Shown here: positions 34,766 through 43,277 of the stretch, one piece after another | How the letters are laid out: each line of letters starts with the position of its first letter | Numbering within the stretch: the stretch's first letter is position 1 | Source: Chloroflexota bacterium | Lineage (GTDB): Bacteria; Chloroflexota; Anaerolineae; Aggregatilineales; Phototrophicaceae | Assembly (NCBI GenBank): GCA_020161935.1 | Contig: JAIUNI010000005.1 | Span: 1 to 64,000 of the forward strand | Reading direction: 5' to 3' | DNA: 64,000 nt | The notes under the pieces: model-generated | The model's input: only the letters and a program-made list of their open reading frames with translations | Database searches by the model: none | Told to the model about the DNA's origin: nothing | Translations under genes and position numbers: made by a program

Positions 34766-34774
34766 GGATATTTT

Positions 34775-35674
34775 ATGGCAACACTTCAATTGGTTCGTTT
34801 TTTTGATCCCGCACAGGGCAACCGTGTGGGTGTGCAGATCGGCGACTCGGTACATGATGTGACGGCACAAGTACCTTCGGTGGCGGCCTTCTTGAAGCAG
34901 AGTTTGGGACGTGTTTCGCAGGCGATTGGTGATTTGGAGGCGGTGGCGAACAGTGCTGTAAAGCGGTACGCGGTGGCGCAGTTCAATGCCGAGCCGGATG
35001 ACGATGTGCCGCACTGGCTGCCACCATGCGATATACAAGAGGTGTGGGCAGCGGGGGTGACCTACGAACGCAGCCGCGCCGCACGGCAGGAAGAATCGCA
35101 GGACGGCGGGGATATTTACGCGCGGGTATATAACGCCGAGCGACCAGAGTTGTTCTTCAAGTCGCAGGGGGCGAAGGTCGTGCCGCCGTTCGGTTATGTG
35201 GGCATCCGGCGGGATGCGACGTGGAACGTGCCGGAACCGGAACTGGTGCTGGTGCTGAACCCGCGTATGGAAGTGGTGGGCTTTACGGTCGGCAACGATA
35301 TGAGCAGCCGCGATATCGAGGGCGAGAACCCTCTGTACCTGCCACAGGCGAAGGTGTATAAAGCGTCGTGCGCGTTGGGGCCGGGCATCCTGCTGGCTCC
35401 CTCGGACGAGTGGCCGCAGATGACGATCAAGCTGACAATTGCGCGGTCGGGGCAGGATGTGTTCAGCGGCGAGATCACGACGGCGCGGATCAAACGCGGG
35501 ATTAAAGAATTGACGGGCTACTTGGGCTTAAGCAGCGAGTTTGAGAACGGGGTGATGCTGCTGACCGGAACCGGTATCGTACCGCCGAGCGACTTTACGC
35601 TGCGGGCGGGGGACGTGACGACGATTGCGATTGACGGCATCGGGTCGCTGACGAATACGGTGATGGTGGTATAA
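34775..35674 (+). CDS. Fumarylacetoacetate hydrolase family protein
   Basis: 299 residues. The C-terminal FAH domain shows WAAGVTYERSRAAR, the acidic metal site in VPEPELVLVL, GFTVGNDMSSRDIEGENPLY and GTGIVPPSDFTLRAGDVTTI. The DMSSRDIEGENPLYLPQAKVY context is typical of the sugar-acid branch (2-keto-3-deoxy-aldonate dehydratase or related) rather than tyrosine catabolism. With a semialdehyde dehydrogenase at 23.5 kb and an enolase-superfamily dehydratase at 38.1 kb, it fits a non-phosphorylative pentonate pathway. The exact reaction is inferred. Confidence 0.85.
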   Translation: MATLQLVRFFDPAQGNRVGVQIGDSVHDVTAQVPSVAAFLKQSLGRVSQAIGDLEAVANSAVKRYAVAQFNAEPDDDVPHWLPPCDIQEVWAAGVTYERSRAARQEESQDGGDIYARVYNAERPELFFKSQGAKVVPPFGYVGIRRDATWNVPEPELVLVLNPRMEVVGFTVGNDMSSRDIEGENPLYLPQAKVYKASCALGPGILLAPSDEWPQMTIKLTIARSGQDVFSGEITTARIKRGIKELTGYLGLSSEFENGVMLLTGTGIVPPSDFTLRAGDVTTIAIDGIGSLTNTVMVV

Positions 35675-35680
35675 AAACAT

Positions 35681-35720
35681 ACCCCACCCCTAACCCCTCC
35701 CCGTAGTAACAGGGAGGGGA
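35681..35720 (+). repeat. REP-like palindromic element, copy C
   Basis: accccacccctaacccctcc, a short loop, then agggagggga: the same family as copies A, B and D. It begins 7 bases after the FAH gene stop. Confidence 0.7.
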
Positions 35721-35830
35721 ACCTAAAATAAGTAGCGATGTGCTGATAAACGCCAAGAAGTTAGGGGATGCAAACCCTCGTCATGATGTGACATGATCGA
35801 GAGATCACAGGCAGAAGTGAAAGGGCTGAT

Positions 35831-37846
35831 ATGACAACGTTACCCGTTCGTGAGATGGTGTTGTACAAGCATGGGGTTGGTTTCTTCGTGCGCGAAGGGG
35901 CGGTGACCGGCGAAAGCGTGACGCTGACGTTCCGGCAGGACGAGATCAACGACGTGCTGAAAAGTGTTGCCGTGTTCGATAAATCAGGCGGGCAGGTTCT
36001 GGGTATCCACTATCAAACGCCGATGGATAAAGACGCGCGGCTGGCGAGCAGTTCGATACGGCTGTCCGATCAGGCCAGCTTTGGAGACTTGCTCTCGGCG
36101 CTGCGGGGGCGGCAGGTGCGGTTAGCCGTTGCGACCAACGCCGACCAGCCGACCTATCACACCGGGCGGATGCTGGGGACGGATGACCTGAGCGCCGAGC
36201 AGAATTACTACGAGGGAAAACGCGCCAAGCACAAGCGTGTGTCGATGGTGATTGACGGCGCGGGGGTGGTGAGCTTCGATTGGGATACGGTGCGCGAGGT
36301 GCAAATCCTCGACGGGCAGTCGGTGCATGATCTTGCCTACTTCCTCGATACCAGTATGAGCGAGGACACACGGCGGACGGTGAACGTGCGCCTGAGCGAA
36401 GGCGACCATGAAGTCGTGGTGTATTACGTCGCGCCCAGCCCAACATGGCGGGTGAGCTACCGGCTGGTGGCGGAGATCGACACCGAGGGGAACGGCGAAA
36501 CGGGCAAGGCGCTGCTGCAAGGCTGGGGGTTATTTGATAACCGCCTCGAAGAAGATCTTGAGGATGTGCAGGTGACGCTGGTAGCCGGACAGCCGATTTC
36601 GTTTATCTATGACCTGTACGAGTCGCGAATACCGGCACGCCCGATGGTCAAGGACGAGTCGCGGGTTGCACCGGGGCCGGTGGAGTTCGATGCGGCATAC
36701 GAGGAACTGGCGGAGATGGCGTTCGACGAGGGTGAAGTTGATGCACCGAGGTTTCTTCGAAAGGGTTTAGGCGGAGCGCCTAAAGCTATGGCTGCTGCGC
36801 CAGCGCCAGCACGATATGAACGTGCAATTTCTGGTATCAGTCGAGAGGCATTCGGGTCGGCGACACCGCCTGCTGCTGCGGCGAAGGATGCGGGAGAGTT
36901 CTTCCAGTACGAAGTGACCGCGCCTGTTTCGGTAAAGCGCGGCGAGTCGGCGCTCGTGCCGATTATCGGGTCGGAGATTAAGTACGAGCGCGAACTGCTG
37001 TACAACCGTGCCAAGCTGCCCGATCATCCGGTGGTGGCACTGCGGTTCGACAATTCGACCGGATTGACGTTGGAACGCGGGCCGGTGACGGTGGTCGAGG
37101 ATTGGGACTACAAGGGCGAGGCGATTATCCCGTTCACGAAGGATGGCAGCAGCGTGTATGTGCCGTTCGCGGTGGAACTGGGTGTACGGGTGACAGAGCG
37201 CAACGACCACAGCACGGATACAACCGGACTGCACATCAAAGACGCGATGTTCGTGTATGAGATGTACGAAACCGCGCGGACGACGTATGTGGTCGAGAAT
37301 ACGACCGCCAAGCCAGTATCGGTACTGATTGAAGCGCCAATTGACTCGCGGTGGAGTTTACATCAGACGGCAGCCCCTGTGGTGGAGACCGCGACCGAAC
37401 GGCGGTGGAAGATCAGCCTACCCGCACGGTCAAAAACCGAGTTCGTGCGGCAGGAGCGGATGCGAACCTACGGTCACGAGCAGGTACGGCTGGTGAAGTA
37501 TCACCAACTGGCGGAGTTTGCCAAGAAGGGGTGGCTGGACGAGGCGATACGCGGTTCGCTGGCGGCGCTGCTGGCAGAAGTGGCGGCGGTGGAGAAGGCG
37601 CAGCGGCTTCTTAAGGCGTTGGATATTGAGGCGAATAAGCTAGCGAAACAGCAGGAACAGCAGCGGGCAAACCTCGGTGCGCTGCAACCAACGGGCAAAG
37701 AGGCGGCGCTGCGTGACCGGATGCTGGGGCAGCTTGAGGCCAGCCAGAACCGGATTGAGGAGATCGACAAGGAAGTTAAAGACCTGAACCGCCAGATCGC
37801 CACGAGCGAAAAGAAGATGGACGAGATTGTGAGAGGGCTGGGGTAA
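35831..37846 (+). CDS. DUF4139 domain-containing protein
   Basis: 671 residues. The N-terminal region has MVLYKHGVGFFVREGAV and NDVLKSVAVFDKSGG; the centre carries the DUF4139 core (VVVYYVAPSPTWRVSYRLV, LLQGWGLFDNRLEEDLEDVQ, ENTTAKPVSVLIEAP). A flexible Ala/Pro-rich linker lies at ~300-355, and a long coiled coil ends the protein (~580-671). No signal peptide is seen. The family is widespread and of unknown function. It is followed after 3 bases by the HicB-like gene. Confidence 0.82.
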   Translation: MTTLPVREMVLYKHGVGFFVREGAVTGESVTLTFRQDEINDVLKSVAVFDKSGGQVLGIHYQTPMDKDARLASSSIRLSDQASFGDLLSALRGRQVRLAVATNADQPTYHTGRMLGTDDLSAEQNYYEGKRAKHKRVSMVIDGAGVVSFDWDTVREVQILDGQSVHDLAYFLDTSMSEDTRRTVNVRLSEGDHEVVVYYVAPSPTWRVSYRLVAEIDTEGNGETGKALLQGWGLFDNRLEEDLEDVQVTLVAGQPISFIYDLYESRIPARPMVKDESRVAPGPVEFDAAYEELAEMAFDEGEVDAPRFLRKGLGGAPKAMAAAPAPARYERAISGISREAFGSATPPAAAAKDAGEFFQYEVTAPVSVKRGESALVPIIGSEIKYERELLYNRAKLPDHPVVALRFDNSTGLTLERGPVTVVEDWDYKGEAIIPFTKDGSSVYVPFAVELGVRVTERNDHSTDTTGLHIKDAMFVYEMYETARTTYVVENTTAKPVSVLIEAPIDSRWSLHQTAAPVVETATERRWKISLPARSKTEFVRQERMRTYGHEQVRLVKYHQLAEFAKKGWLDEAIRGSLAALLAEVAAVEKAQRLLKALDIEANKLAKQQEQQRANLGALQPTGKEAALRDRMLGQLEASQNRIEEIDKEVKDLNRQIATSEKKMDEIVRGLG

Positions 37847-37849
37847 ACC

Positions 37850-38056
37850 ATGCGCTACGCGATTGTTATTGAAGGAGAAGTTGGCAATTATTCGGCCTAT
37901 GTTCCTGATTTGCCGGGATGTGTTACGGCAGGGGAGACATTAGACGACGTAACACATGATATGTTTGAAGCTATTCAACTCCATCTTGATGGTATGAAAG
38001 AAGATGGGCTGCCTATACCTGAGCCAACTACACAGGTGGAATACGTCGAAATATAG
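37850..38056 (+). CDS. HicB-like antitoxin, solitary
   Basis: 68 residues, the RNase-H-like HicB core: YAIVIEGEVGNYSAYVPDLP, GCVTAGETLDDVTHDMFEAI, HLDGMKEDGLPIPEP. There is no C-terminal DNA-binding domain and no hicA gene on either side, so it is an orphan partial HicB. It lies only 3 bases after the DUF4139 stop. Confidence 0.85.
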   Translation: MRYAIVIEGEVGNYSAYVPDLPGCVTAGETLDDVTHDMFEAIQLHLDGMKEDGLPIPEPTTQVEYVEI

Positions 38057-38064
38057 AGGTTATT

Positions 38065-39264
38065 GTGAAAATTACGGCGATTGAAAGTTTGCAGTGGAAA
38101 GAGTATCCGCGCCTGATGGTGGTGCGGGTGCATACCGACACGGGTTTAATTGGGCTGGGGGAGACGGTGGACAAAATCCCCGGCTCGAAGGGGGCGCTGC
38201 ACGGGACGATTGCGCCGCTGGTGCTGGGGCAAGACCCGCTGGACATTGAGGGTGTGTGGCGCTTCGTGATGGATAACATCATGTACCACGGCTACGCGGG
38301 GGCGGAGACACGCGCCCTTTCGGCGTTGGAGGTGGCGCTGTGGGACATTATGGGTAAGGTGTATAACGCGCCGCTGTATCACCTGCTGGGTGGGAAAACG
38401 CGCGACCGTGTGCCGACCTACAACACGTGCATCGGCTTCGGTGCGTATCAGGATTACGCGGCATGGCACAACGACGCGGGGGCGCTGGCGAAAAGTTTGC
38501 TGGCGGATGGCATCAAGGCGATGAAAATTTGGCCGTTTGACCCATTCAGTGAAAGCTCGTTCGGGCAGTACATTCACCCATACGATGTGGAAAAAGGGCT
38601 GACGGCAGTACGGCAGATACGGGACGCGGTGGGGCTGGATATGGAGATCGGAATCGAATGTCACTTCCGCTGGAACCGCGCCAGCATCGAGCGGATTGCA
38701 CGGGCGCTTGAACCCTATAACATCCTGTTCATGGAGGATGTCATCCCCGCCGTGATGCCGGACGAGATCAAGGCGATGTCGCAGCGGACGAGCATCCCGA
38801 TTATCGGCTCGGAACTGCTGATGACGCGCTGGCAGCTTCGCGACTGGCTGGTGAAGGGTGTTTCGCAGATCGTGATGACCGACCCGGTGTGGAACGGCGG
38901 GATTGCCGAGACGCGCAAGATCGCCAATATGGCGGAGGCGTTCGGTGTGCCGATTGTGCTGCATAACGTGGCGGGGCCGATTTGCCATGCGGTGTGTATG
39001 CACCTTGGGGCGCACCTGCCGAACCTGTTCTATGTCGAGTCGGTACGGGCGTTTTATAAGACGTACTTTCCGGTAATGAGTGGGCTTGCGCCAACGGTGG
39101 TGGATGGTCACCTGAGCATACCGGAAGGGCCGGGGCTGGGGGTGACGCTGCGCGATGAGATGCTGACACGGGCTGACCTGACGTTGGAACGGAGCGACGG
39201 TGCCGGTTTGGCGCAGGGGCGGCGGGCGATGGGCGACCATTGGGCGGTGGAGGAAATACGGTAG
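38065..39264 (+). CDS. Enolase-superfamily sugar-acid dehydratase (mandelate racemase family)
   Basis: 399 residues. Capping domain at the N-terminus (VVRVHTDTGLIGLGETV); barrel with a GIKAMKIWPFD lysine motif, acidic ligands in DMEIGIECHFRWN, LFMEDVIP and IIGSELL, and the catalytic His in VLHNVAGP. These are Mg2+-dependent abstraction residues of aldonate/aldarate dehydratases. It starts at a GTG with AGAGG upstream. It would produce a 2-keto-3-deoxy sugar acid for the FAH- or DHDPS-family enzymes encoded nearby; the specific acid is unknown. Confidence 0.87.
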   Translation: MKITAIESLQWKEYPRLMVVRVHTDTGLIGLGETVDKIPGSKGALHGTIAPLVLGQDPLDIEGVWRFVMDNIMYHGYAGAETRALSALEVALWDIMGKVYNAPLYHLLGGKTRDRVPTYNTCIGFGAYQDYAAWHNDAGALAKSLLADGIKAMKIWPFDPFSESSFGQYIHPYDVEKGLTAVRQIRDAVGLDMEIGIECHFRWNRASIERIARALEPYNILFMEDVIPAVMPDEIKAMSQRTSIPIIGSELLMTRWQLRDWLVKGVSQIVMTDPVWNGGIAETRKIANMAEAFGVPIVLHNVAGPICHAVCMHLGAHLPNLFYVESVRAFYKTYFPVMSGLAPTVVDGHLSIPEGPGLGVTLRDEMLTRADLTLERSDGAGLAQGRRAMGDHWAVEEIR

Positions 39265-39283
39265 TAAGCAATAGGAGGAGATC

Positions 39284-39499
39284 ATGCCTGACCAAGTTGT
39301 TTGTGTGAAGTGCGGCGGACAGATGGAACGCGGCGGCATTCGCGGTGACTCCAGCTTGATCTGGGGGCGGGTGAAGGAAACTAGCATTTTTGGTGCAAGG
39401 GCGGTTCAACTCGTCGCACCTTATTTTGAGGTAGATGCCCATCGCTGTGAGAAGTGCGGTTATGTTGAACTGTATGCCGTGAAACAGCAGGGGCGGTAA
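39284..39499 (+). CDS. Small zinc-ribbon protein
   Basis: 71 residues with two Cys pairs, CVKCGG near the N-terminus and HRCEKCGYVEL near the C-terminus, spaced to bind one zinc. The central strand region is GARAVQLVAPYFEVD. It resembles DUF6487-type zinc ribbons. GGAGGAG precedes the ATG. Between the dehydratase and methyltransferase genes, probably co-transcribed. Confidence 0.75.
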   Translation: MPDQVVCVKCGGQMERGGIRGDSSLIWGRVKETSIFGARAVQLVAPYFEVDAHRCEKCGYVELYAVKQQGR

Positions 39500-39511
39500 G
39501 AGGTTTAGACG

Positions 39512-40249
39512 ATGACGAACCAAGTGCTGCAAGATCAGATCGCTTACTACCGCGCACGGGCGGGCGAATACGACGAGTGGTTTTACCGCGTCGGGCGTTA
39601 CGACTGGGGCGCAGAACGCAACGCGCAGTGGTTCGCGGAAGCTGAGACGGTTTATCAGGCGCTGCATCAGGCGGGCAAGGTTGAGAGCGCGTTGGAACTG
39701 GCGGCGGGAACGGGCAACTTTACCAAAGAGCTGGTGAAGATCGCCGACCACGTTACGGCGCTGGATGCCTCCGACGAAGTGATCGCCATTAACCGTACAA
39801 AAACCTCACCCCCTGACCCTCTCTCCGCCCGCAGCGAGGGGGAAAAACGAGCCAGCGTGACCTATCAACAGGCGGATTTGTTCAACTGGCAGCCGACCGA
39901 GCAGTATGATCTGGTGTTCATGTCGTTCTGGCTGTCGCATGTGCCGCCGGAAAAGCTGGATACCTTTTTGCAAGCGGTGCGGCAGGCGACTAGGCCGGGC
40001 GGTAAGGTGTTCATGGTGGACTCACTGCGCGACCAGACGCGCACCTCAACCGCTAGCAACCATGCGGAATATGATCCTGAGAGTATTTACCACACGCGCA
40101 AGCTGAACGATGGGCAGGAATACACCATCGTGAAGGTGTTTTACGATGAGGCGCTGGTGGCGAAGCTGGCAGAACACGGCTTCACGGCGAGCTACCACAC
40201 CAGCGGCGATTACTTCTGGTGGGCAGTGGGTGAACGGCTGCGCGGTTAG
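39512..40249 (+). CDS. Class I SAM-dependent methyltransferase with a repeat-encoded insertion
   Basis: 245 residues. SAM-binding motif ALELAAGTGNFTKEL, motif II region HVTALDASDEVIAINR, YDLVFMSFWLSHVP, and a C-terminal SYHTSGDYFWWAVGERL. The segment SPPDPLSARSEGE, between strands beta-2 and beta-3, is encoded by a REP-like palindrome (39803-39843) that keeps the frame. The 3' end overlaps the convergent SHOCT gene by 4 bases (shared TTAGCTCA region). Methyl acceptor unknown. Confidence 0.85.
   Translation: MTNQVLQDQIAYYRARAGEYDEWFYRVGRYDWGAERNAQWFAEAETVYQALHQAGKVESALELAAGTGNFTKELVKIADHVTALDASDEVIAINRTKTSPPDPLSARSEGEKRASVTYQQADLFNWQPTEQYDLVFMSFWLSHVPPEKLDTFLQAVRQATRPGGKVFMVDSLRDQTRTSTASNHAEYDPESIYHTRKLNDGQEYTIVKVFYDEALVAKLAEHGFTASYHTSGDYFWWAVGERLRG
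39803..39843 (+). repeat. REP-like palindromic element, copy D, inside a coding sequence
   Basis: acctcaccccctgaccctc then ctccgcccgcagcgaggggg, related to copies A-C. It lies in frame within the methyltransferase gene and adds about 13 residues without a stop. Confidence 0.75.
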
Positions 40250-40788
40250 CTCACCTGGTCAAGAATTTGCTGCCGCTTTCGTTCGTATTCGGTGTCGGAT
40301 ATTAAACCAGCGTTACGGGCATCATCGAGCTGCTTAAGCTGATCTTTAAGCGTAGCAGGAGGATTGCCCGAAAACCCTTCAGATGGCATTAACGGGGTGG
40401 GCTTTCTTGATCCGCGAAGTGAGAGTATCGCGCCAACGATTAATATGGGAAGGCCGATGCAGAATAGTGCAATGGCCGTAAAGCTGGTAGTCGCCCACCC
40501 CGGCAGCACCGTAAACATTTGACCGAAGGCGTTTTCCATCACATCGGTTGTGATATCACGGCGCTGACCGGCATCGTCGACACAAAAGAGCAGCCCGATT
40601 GTTCCAGAGCCTGTGCCTCGCGGTTCGGCTGTAGCCAGCTTTTCGCCGGATCGACAAAACGTGGCGGGGTCCGCTTTGGATTGTGATAGCTGAGATAGAT
40701 TATTTGTGGCGAGGTTTGCGCCCACAAAGAAGGTGATGCAGCTTGCCGCTATCATCACGATGCCTAAAACAATGAGTATTTTTCTCAA
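40246..40788 (-). CDS. Membrane protein with a C-terminal SHOCT domain
   Basis: 180 residues. N-terminal TM helix (ILIVLGIVMIAASCITFFVG), an exported loop with two Cys (PATFCRSGE and LLFCVDD), a second TM helix (TAIALFCIGLPILIVGAILS), then a cytoplasmic SHOCT domain (LKQLDDARNAGLISDTEYER). SHOCT modules are short oligomerisation helices. Tail-to-tail with the methyltransferase. Confidence 0.75.
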   Translation of the reverse strand: MRKILIVLGIVMIAASCITFFVGANLATNNLSQLSQSKADPATFCRSGEKLATAEPRGTGSGTIGLLFCVDDAGQRRDITTDVMENAFGQMFTVLPGWATTSFTAIALFCIGLPILIVGAILSLRGSRKPTPLMPSEGFSGNPPATLKDQLKQLDDARNAGLISDTEYERKRQQILDQVS

Positions 40789-40893
40789 GATTGTTCCCTA
40801 AAGTTATTATTGAAATGATTATAGTTCATCTGTATCACGCACGCTGATCGTAACAATCTCATTTTAACTGTACTTTACAATTTGGAGGTCGCC

Positions 40894-42318
40894 ATGAGCG
40901 ACGCTGCATCTCAACCCTCGATGACGGACCGTGTGCTGCAAGCGGCGGCTGGCCTTGCCGCGAAAACGTGGCCGATTGCGGCGCGGATTTTCCCCGAAGG
41001 GCCGGACATCGACAGTAACCAATCGCTGTGGGCGGCGCAAACACCGGATTACCAAGCCGGGCAGCCGCTGAAGGGTACGATCACCTGCGACCTAGCGATT
41101 ATCGGCGGGGGGTTCACGGGGACATCGACCGCGTACCACTTCAGCCGCCGCTACCCTGAGAAGCGGGTAGTACTGCTGGAAGCGAAGTCACTGGCGAACG
41201 GCGCGAGCGGGCGAAACGGTGGGATGATGCTCAATTGGGTGACAGGTGTGACCGACCACAGCCCGGAGATGACACAGCGCATCTATAAGACGACCAGCGC
41301 CGGTATCCAGATGATCTTGGAGATTATCCAGCGGCATAATTTGAAGGTCAGCCACCGCACTGATGGCACCCTGACCTTTTATACCGACCGCAAACGAGCC
41401 GAGGACGCGCACAAGGAATGCGAGGAACATCAGGCCATCGGCATCCCCAGCACGTTTATTGACCCCGCGACGCTGGCAAAACAGTTAAACGCCAGCGGTG
41501 TTTACGGCGCGGTGCTTGACCCCGGTTCGGGGCAGATCAACGGAGCGCAGTTGGTACGCGGTTTGCGTCCAGTGCTAGTCGAGCAGGGAGTCGAGATTTA
41601 CGAGAACACACCGGTGCTGAAAATCTGCGAAGGCTCGACGATTACACTGACCACGCCACAGGGCGAAGTGCAGGCAAAGGCGATTGTGCTGGGGACGAAT
41701 GGCTACACCACACGCTTGGGTTACTTCCGCGATGCATTGTTCCCGCTGCATTCGCATGTGTTTGCCACTGCGTCGCTGACCCCCGAACAACGCGAGGAGA
41801 TCGGCTGGCGGGCTTATGCTGGCTACAGCGATGACTACGACCGTATTTCGTATTCGACGCTGACCAACGAGGGGAACATCGTGTTCGGTGGCGGCAGTAA
41901 CCAGTCCTATGCCTATCTATTCAACAATCGCACGGCTTACCCCGGTACGCCGCAGTCGGCGGGTGCGTCCTTCCGCAAAATGGAAAGCACGATGCACGAC
42001 TACTTACCCGCCAGCAAGCGACTGCCGATCACACACCGCTGGACGGGTACGCTGGGGATTACGCTGCGGCGTAATAACCTGATGGGGGTACGGGGCGACA
42101 ACCGCAACGTGTTCTACGCCATCGGTTACTGCGGACATGGGGTGACGCTGGCGAACGTGGCGGGGGCGGTGCTGACGGATATGTATTCGGGGGATGACCA
42201 GCAGTGGCGCGGGCTGCCGTTCTACCACGCGACCTATTCACCGATTCCGCCAGAACCGTTCCGCTGGTTCGGGTATCAAACGTTCACGCGGCTCACGGGC
42301 AAGTCGCCGAGGGTGTGA
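40894..42318 (+). CDS. FAD-dependent oxidoreductase (DAO family)
   Basis: 474 residues. Dinucleotide motif LAIIGGGFTGTSTAYHFSRR (~residues 66-85), then LEAKSLANGASGRNGGMM typical of DAO/PuuB-type amine oxidases, and a C-terminal FAD contact VFYAIGYCGHGVTLANVAG. It probably oxidises a secondary or primary amine (gamma-glutamylputrescine-like or N-methyl amino acid). The ATG at 40894 has GGAGGT upstream; an in-frame TTG at 40882 lies inside that site. A toxin-antitoxin pair follows with a one-base stop/start overlap. Confidence 0.87.
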   Translation: MSDAASQPSMTDRVLQAAAGLAAKTWPIAARIFPEGPDIDSNQSLWAAQTPDYQAGQPLKGTITCDLAIIGGGFTGTSTAYHFSRRYPEKRVVLLEAKSLANGASGRNGGMMLNWVTGVTDHSPEMTQRIYKTTSAGIQMILEIIQRHNLKVSHRTDGTLTFYTDRKRAEDAHKECEEHQAIGIPSTFIDPATLAKQLNASGVYGAVLDPGSGQINGAQLVRGLRPVLVEQGVEIYENTPVLKICEGSTITLTTPQGEVQAKAIVLGTNGYTTRLGYFRDALFPLHSHVFATASLTPEQREEIGWRAYAGYSDDYDRISYSTLTNEGNIVFGGGSNQSYAYLFNNRTAYPGTPQSAGASFRKMESTMHDYLPASKRLPITHRWTGTLGITLRRNNLMGVRGDNRNVFYAIGYCGHGVTLANVAGAVLTDMYSGDDQQWRGLPFYHATYSPIPPEPFRWFGYQTFTRLTGKSPRV

Positions 42319-42569
42319 TGATGACAGAATTAATACCACTCACGATCAACCTATTAGAAGAACAATATAAGCGACTTGAATACCTCGCCAAGACATATGG
42401 TTATGAAACTGTTGAAGCCTATGCGATGGCAGTCATTGAAGAAGTTCTTGATGAGCCAACAAAAGAGGAGATTTTAGAGGACATTCGCATTAGTTTTCGT
42501 GAGGCTTCGCGAGGTGAGACTATACCCATTGAGGATGTTCTAGCCGAGTTAGAAGCTGAAGATGACTAA
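42318..42569 (+). CDS. RHH-like antitoxin of a RelE-type pair
   Basis: 83 residues. The N-terminus (LIPLTINLLEEQYKRLEYLA, then YETVEAYAMAVIEEVLDE) fits a ribbon-helix-helix DNA-binding unit; the acidic C-terminus (SRGETIPIEDVLAELEAEDD) would wrap the toxin. Two adjacent ATGs (42318, 42321); the first overlaps the oxidoreductase stop. It overlaps the toxin gene by 8 bases. Confidence 0.8.
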   Translation: MMTELIPLTINLLEEQYKRLEYLAKTYGYETVEAYAMAVIEEVLDEPTKEEILEDIRISFREASRGETIPIEDVLAELEAEDD

Positions 42570-42891
42570 TGAAGTAGCGATTCGTGTTCTAACCACACCG
42601 AGATTTAAGCATGTTTTAAAAAAGCTGCGGAAGAAATACGCACACGTCATTGATGATTTGAAACCTCTTTTGGCTGTCTTAGCAGAAGGCCAAACTCCCG
42701 GCGATCAAATTCCTGATGTTGGTTACAATGTTTATAAGACACGCTTGCCAAATCGAGATGCTCAACGCGGTAAGAGCGGAGGATATAGGCTTATTTACTA
42801 TTTGAAAACAAGAGAACGAATTATTTTAATTGATATATATTCTAAAACTGAGCAGGTTAACATTAGCGCGGATGAAATACATAGGCATTAA
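42562..42891 (+). CDS. RelE/ParE-family toxin, 3' end replaced by a MITE
   Basis: 109 residues. The RelE-like core is present: FKHVLKKLRKKYAHVIDDLK, KTRLPNRDAQRGKSGGYRLI, YYLKTRERIILIDIYSKTEQ. The last codons (HRH and the TAA) come from the terminal inverted repeat of an inserted element. The original end, RRLIEEIPDDSLLD, is still readable in frame beyond the element at 43230-43274, so the ancestral toxin would have been ~120 residues. Whether the shortened toxin is active is unknown; the catalytic core is intact. Confidence 0.85.
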   Translation: MTNEVAIRVLTTPRFKHVLKKLRKKYAHVIDDLKPLLAVLAEGQTPGDQIPDVGYNVYKTRLPNRDAQRGKSGGYRLIYYLKTRERIILIDIYSKTEQVNISADEIHRH

Positions 42892-43217
42892 GCTATGCTA
42901 TTTTGACGAGGATATTCAGGGAACGAGTTGACTGTTTGCGCCGCATGAGGCTAATGGCAGTTTACAAATTAAGATGGTAATGAGTCGGGTTGCGCCGCAT
43001 GAGGCTAAAGCCGTCATGCTGATCACCAGACAAGTCTGCTAAAGCGACTTCAAAAGCTGAGGATCAACGTTTCAATTATTTACCATGCTAATTCGTAAAT
43101 CACCATAAGCCATCCTGCTAGCAGCCGGACAAGCGCACTCAAGGCGCTCCAAAATTCGACAGCGAGCCTCATTCTTGAGTGATTTTGTTCCTGAAAATTC
43201 CTTAGCTTAATGCCTAT
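42881..43217. mobile_element. 337-bp MITE-like element with terminal inverted repeats and target duplication
   Basis: The ends 42881-42895 (ataggcattaagcta) and 43203-43217 (tagcttaatgcctat) are perfect 15-bp inverted repeats, with weaker symmetry continuing inward (ttcagggaacgag / gttcctgaa, atgaggct / agcctcat). It is flanked by 13-bp direct repeats GCGGATGAAATAC at 42868-42880 and 43218-43230. Because of symmetry the duplication could equally be read as 11 bp. No ORF inside. The word gcgccgcatgaggctaa occurs twice within it (about 42938 and 42988). Confidence 0.88.
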
Positions 43218-43274
43218 GCGGATGAAATACGCCGCCTAATCGAAGAAATCCCCGACGACAGCCTTTTAGATTAG
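43218..43274 (+). pseudogene. Displaced 3' end of the RelE-type toxin gene
   Basis: In frame with the second copy of the target duplication it reads ADEIRRLIEEIPDDSLLD then TAG. Joining it to the toxin at ADEI restores a natural RelE-like C-terminus. It has no start of its own and ends 3 bases before the convergent AlkB stop. Confidence 0.8.
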
Positions 43275-43277
43275 CCC

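Noticed and set aside
42939..43060. Twice-repeated gcgccgcatgaggctaa considered as a CRISPR-like array
   Set aside because: Only two copies, inside the MITE, with no further spacing regularity.
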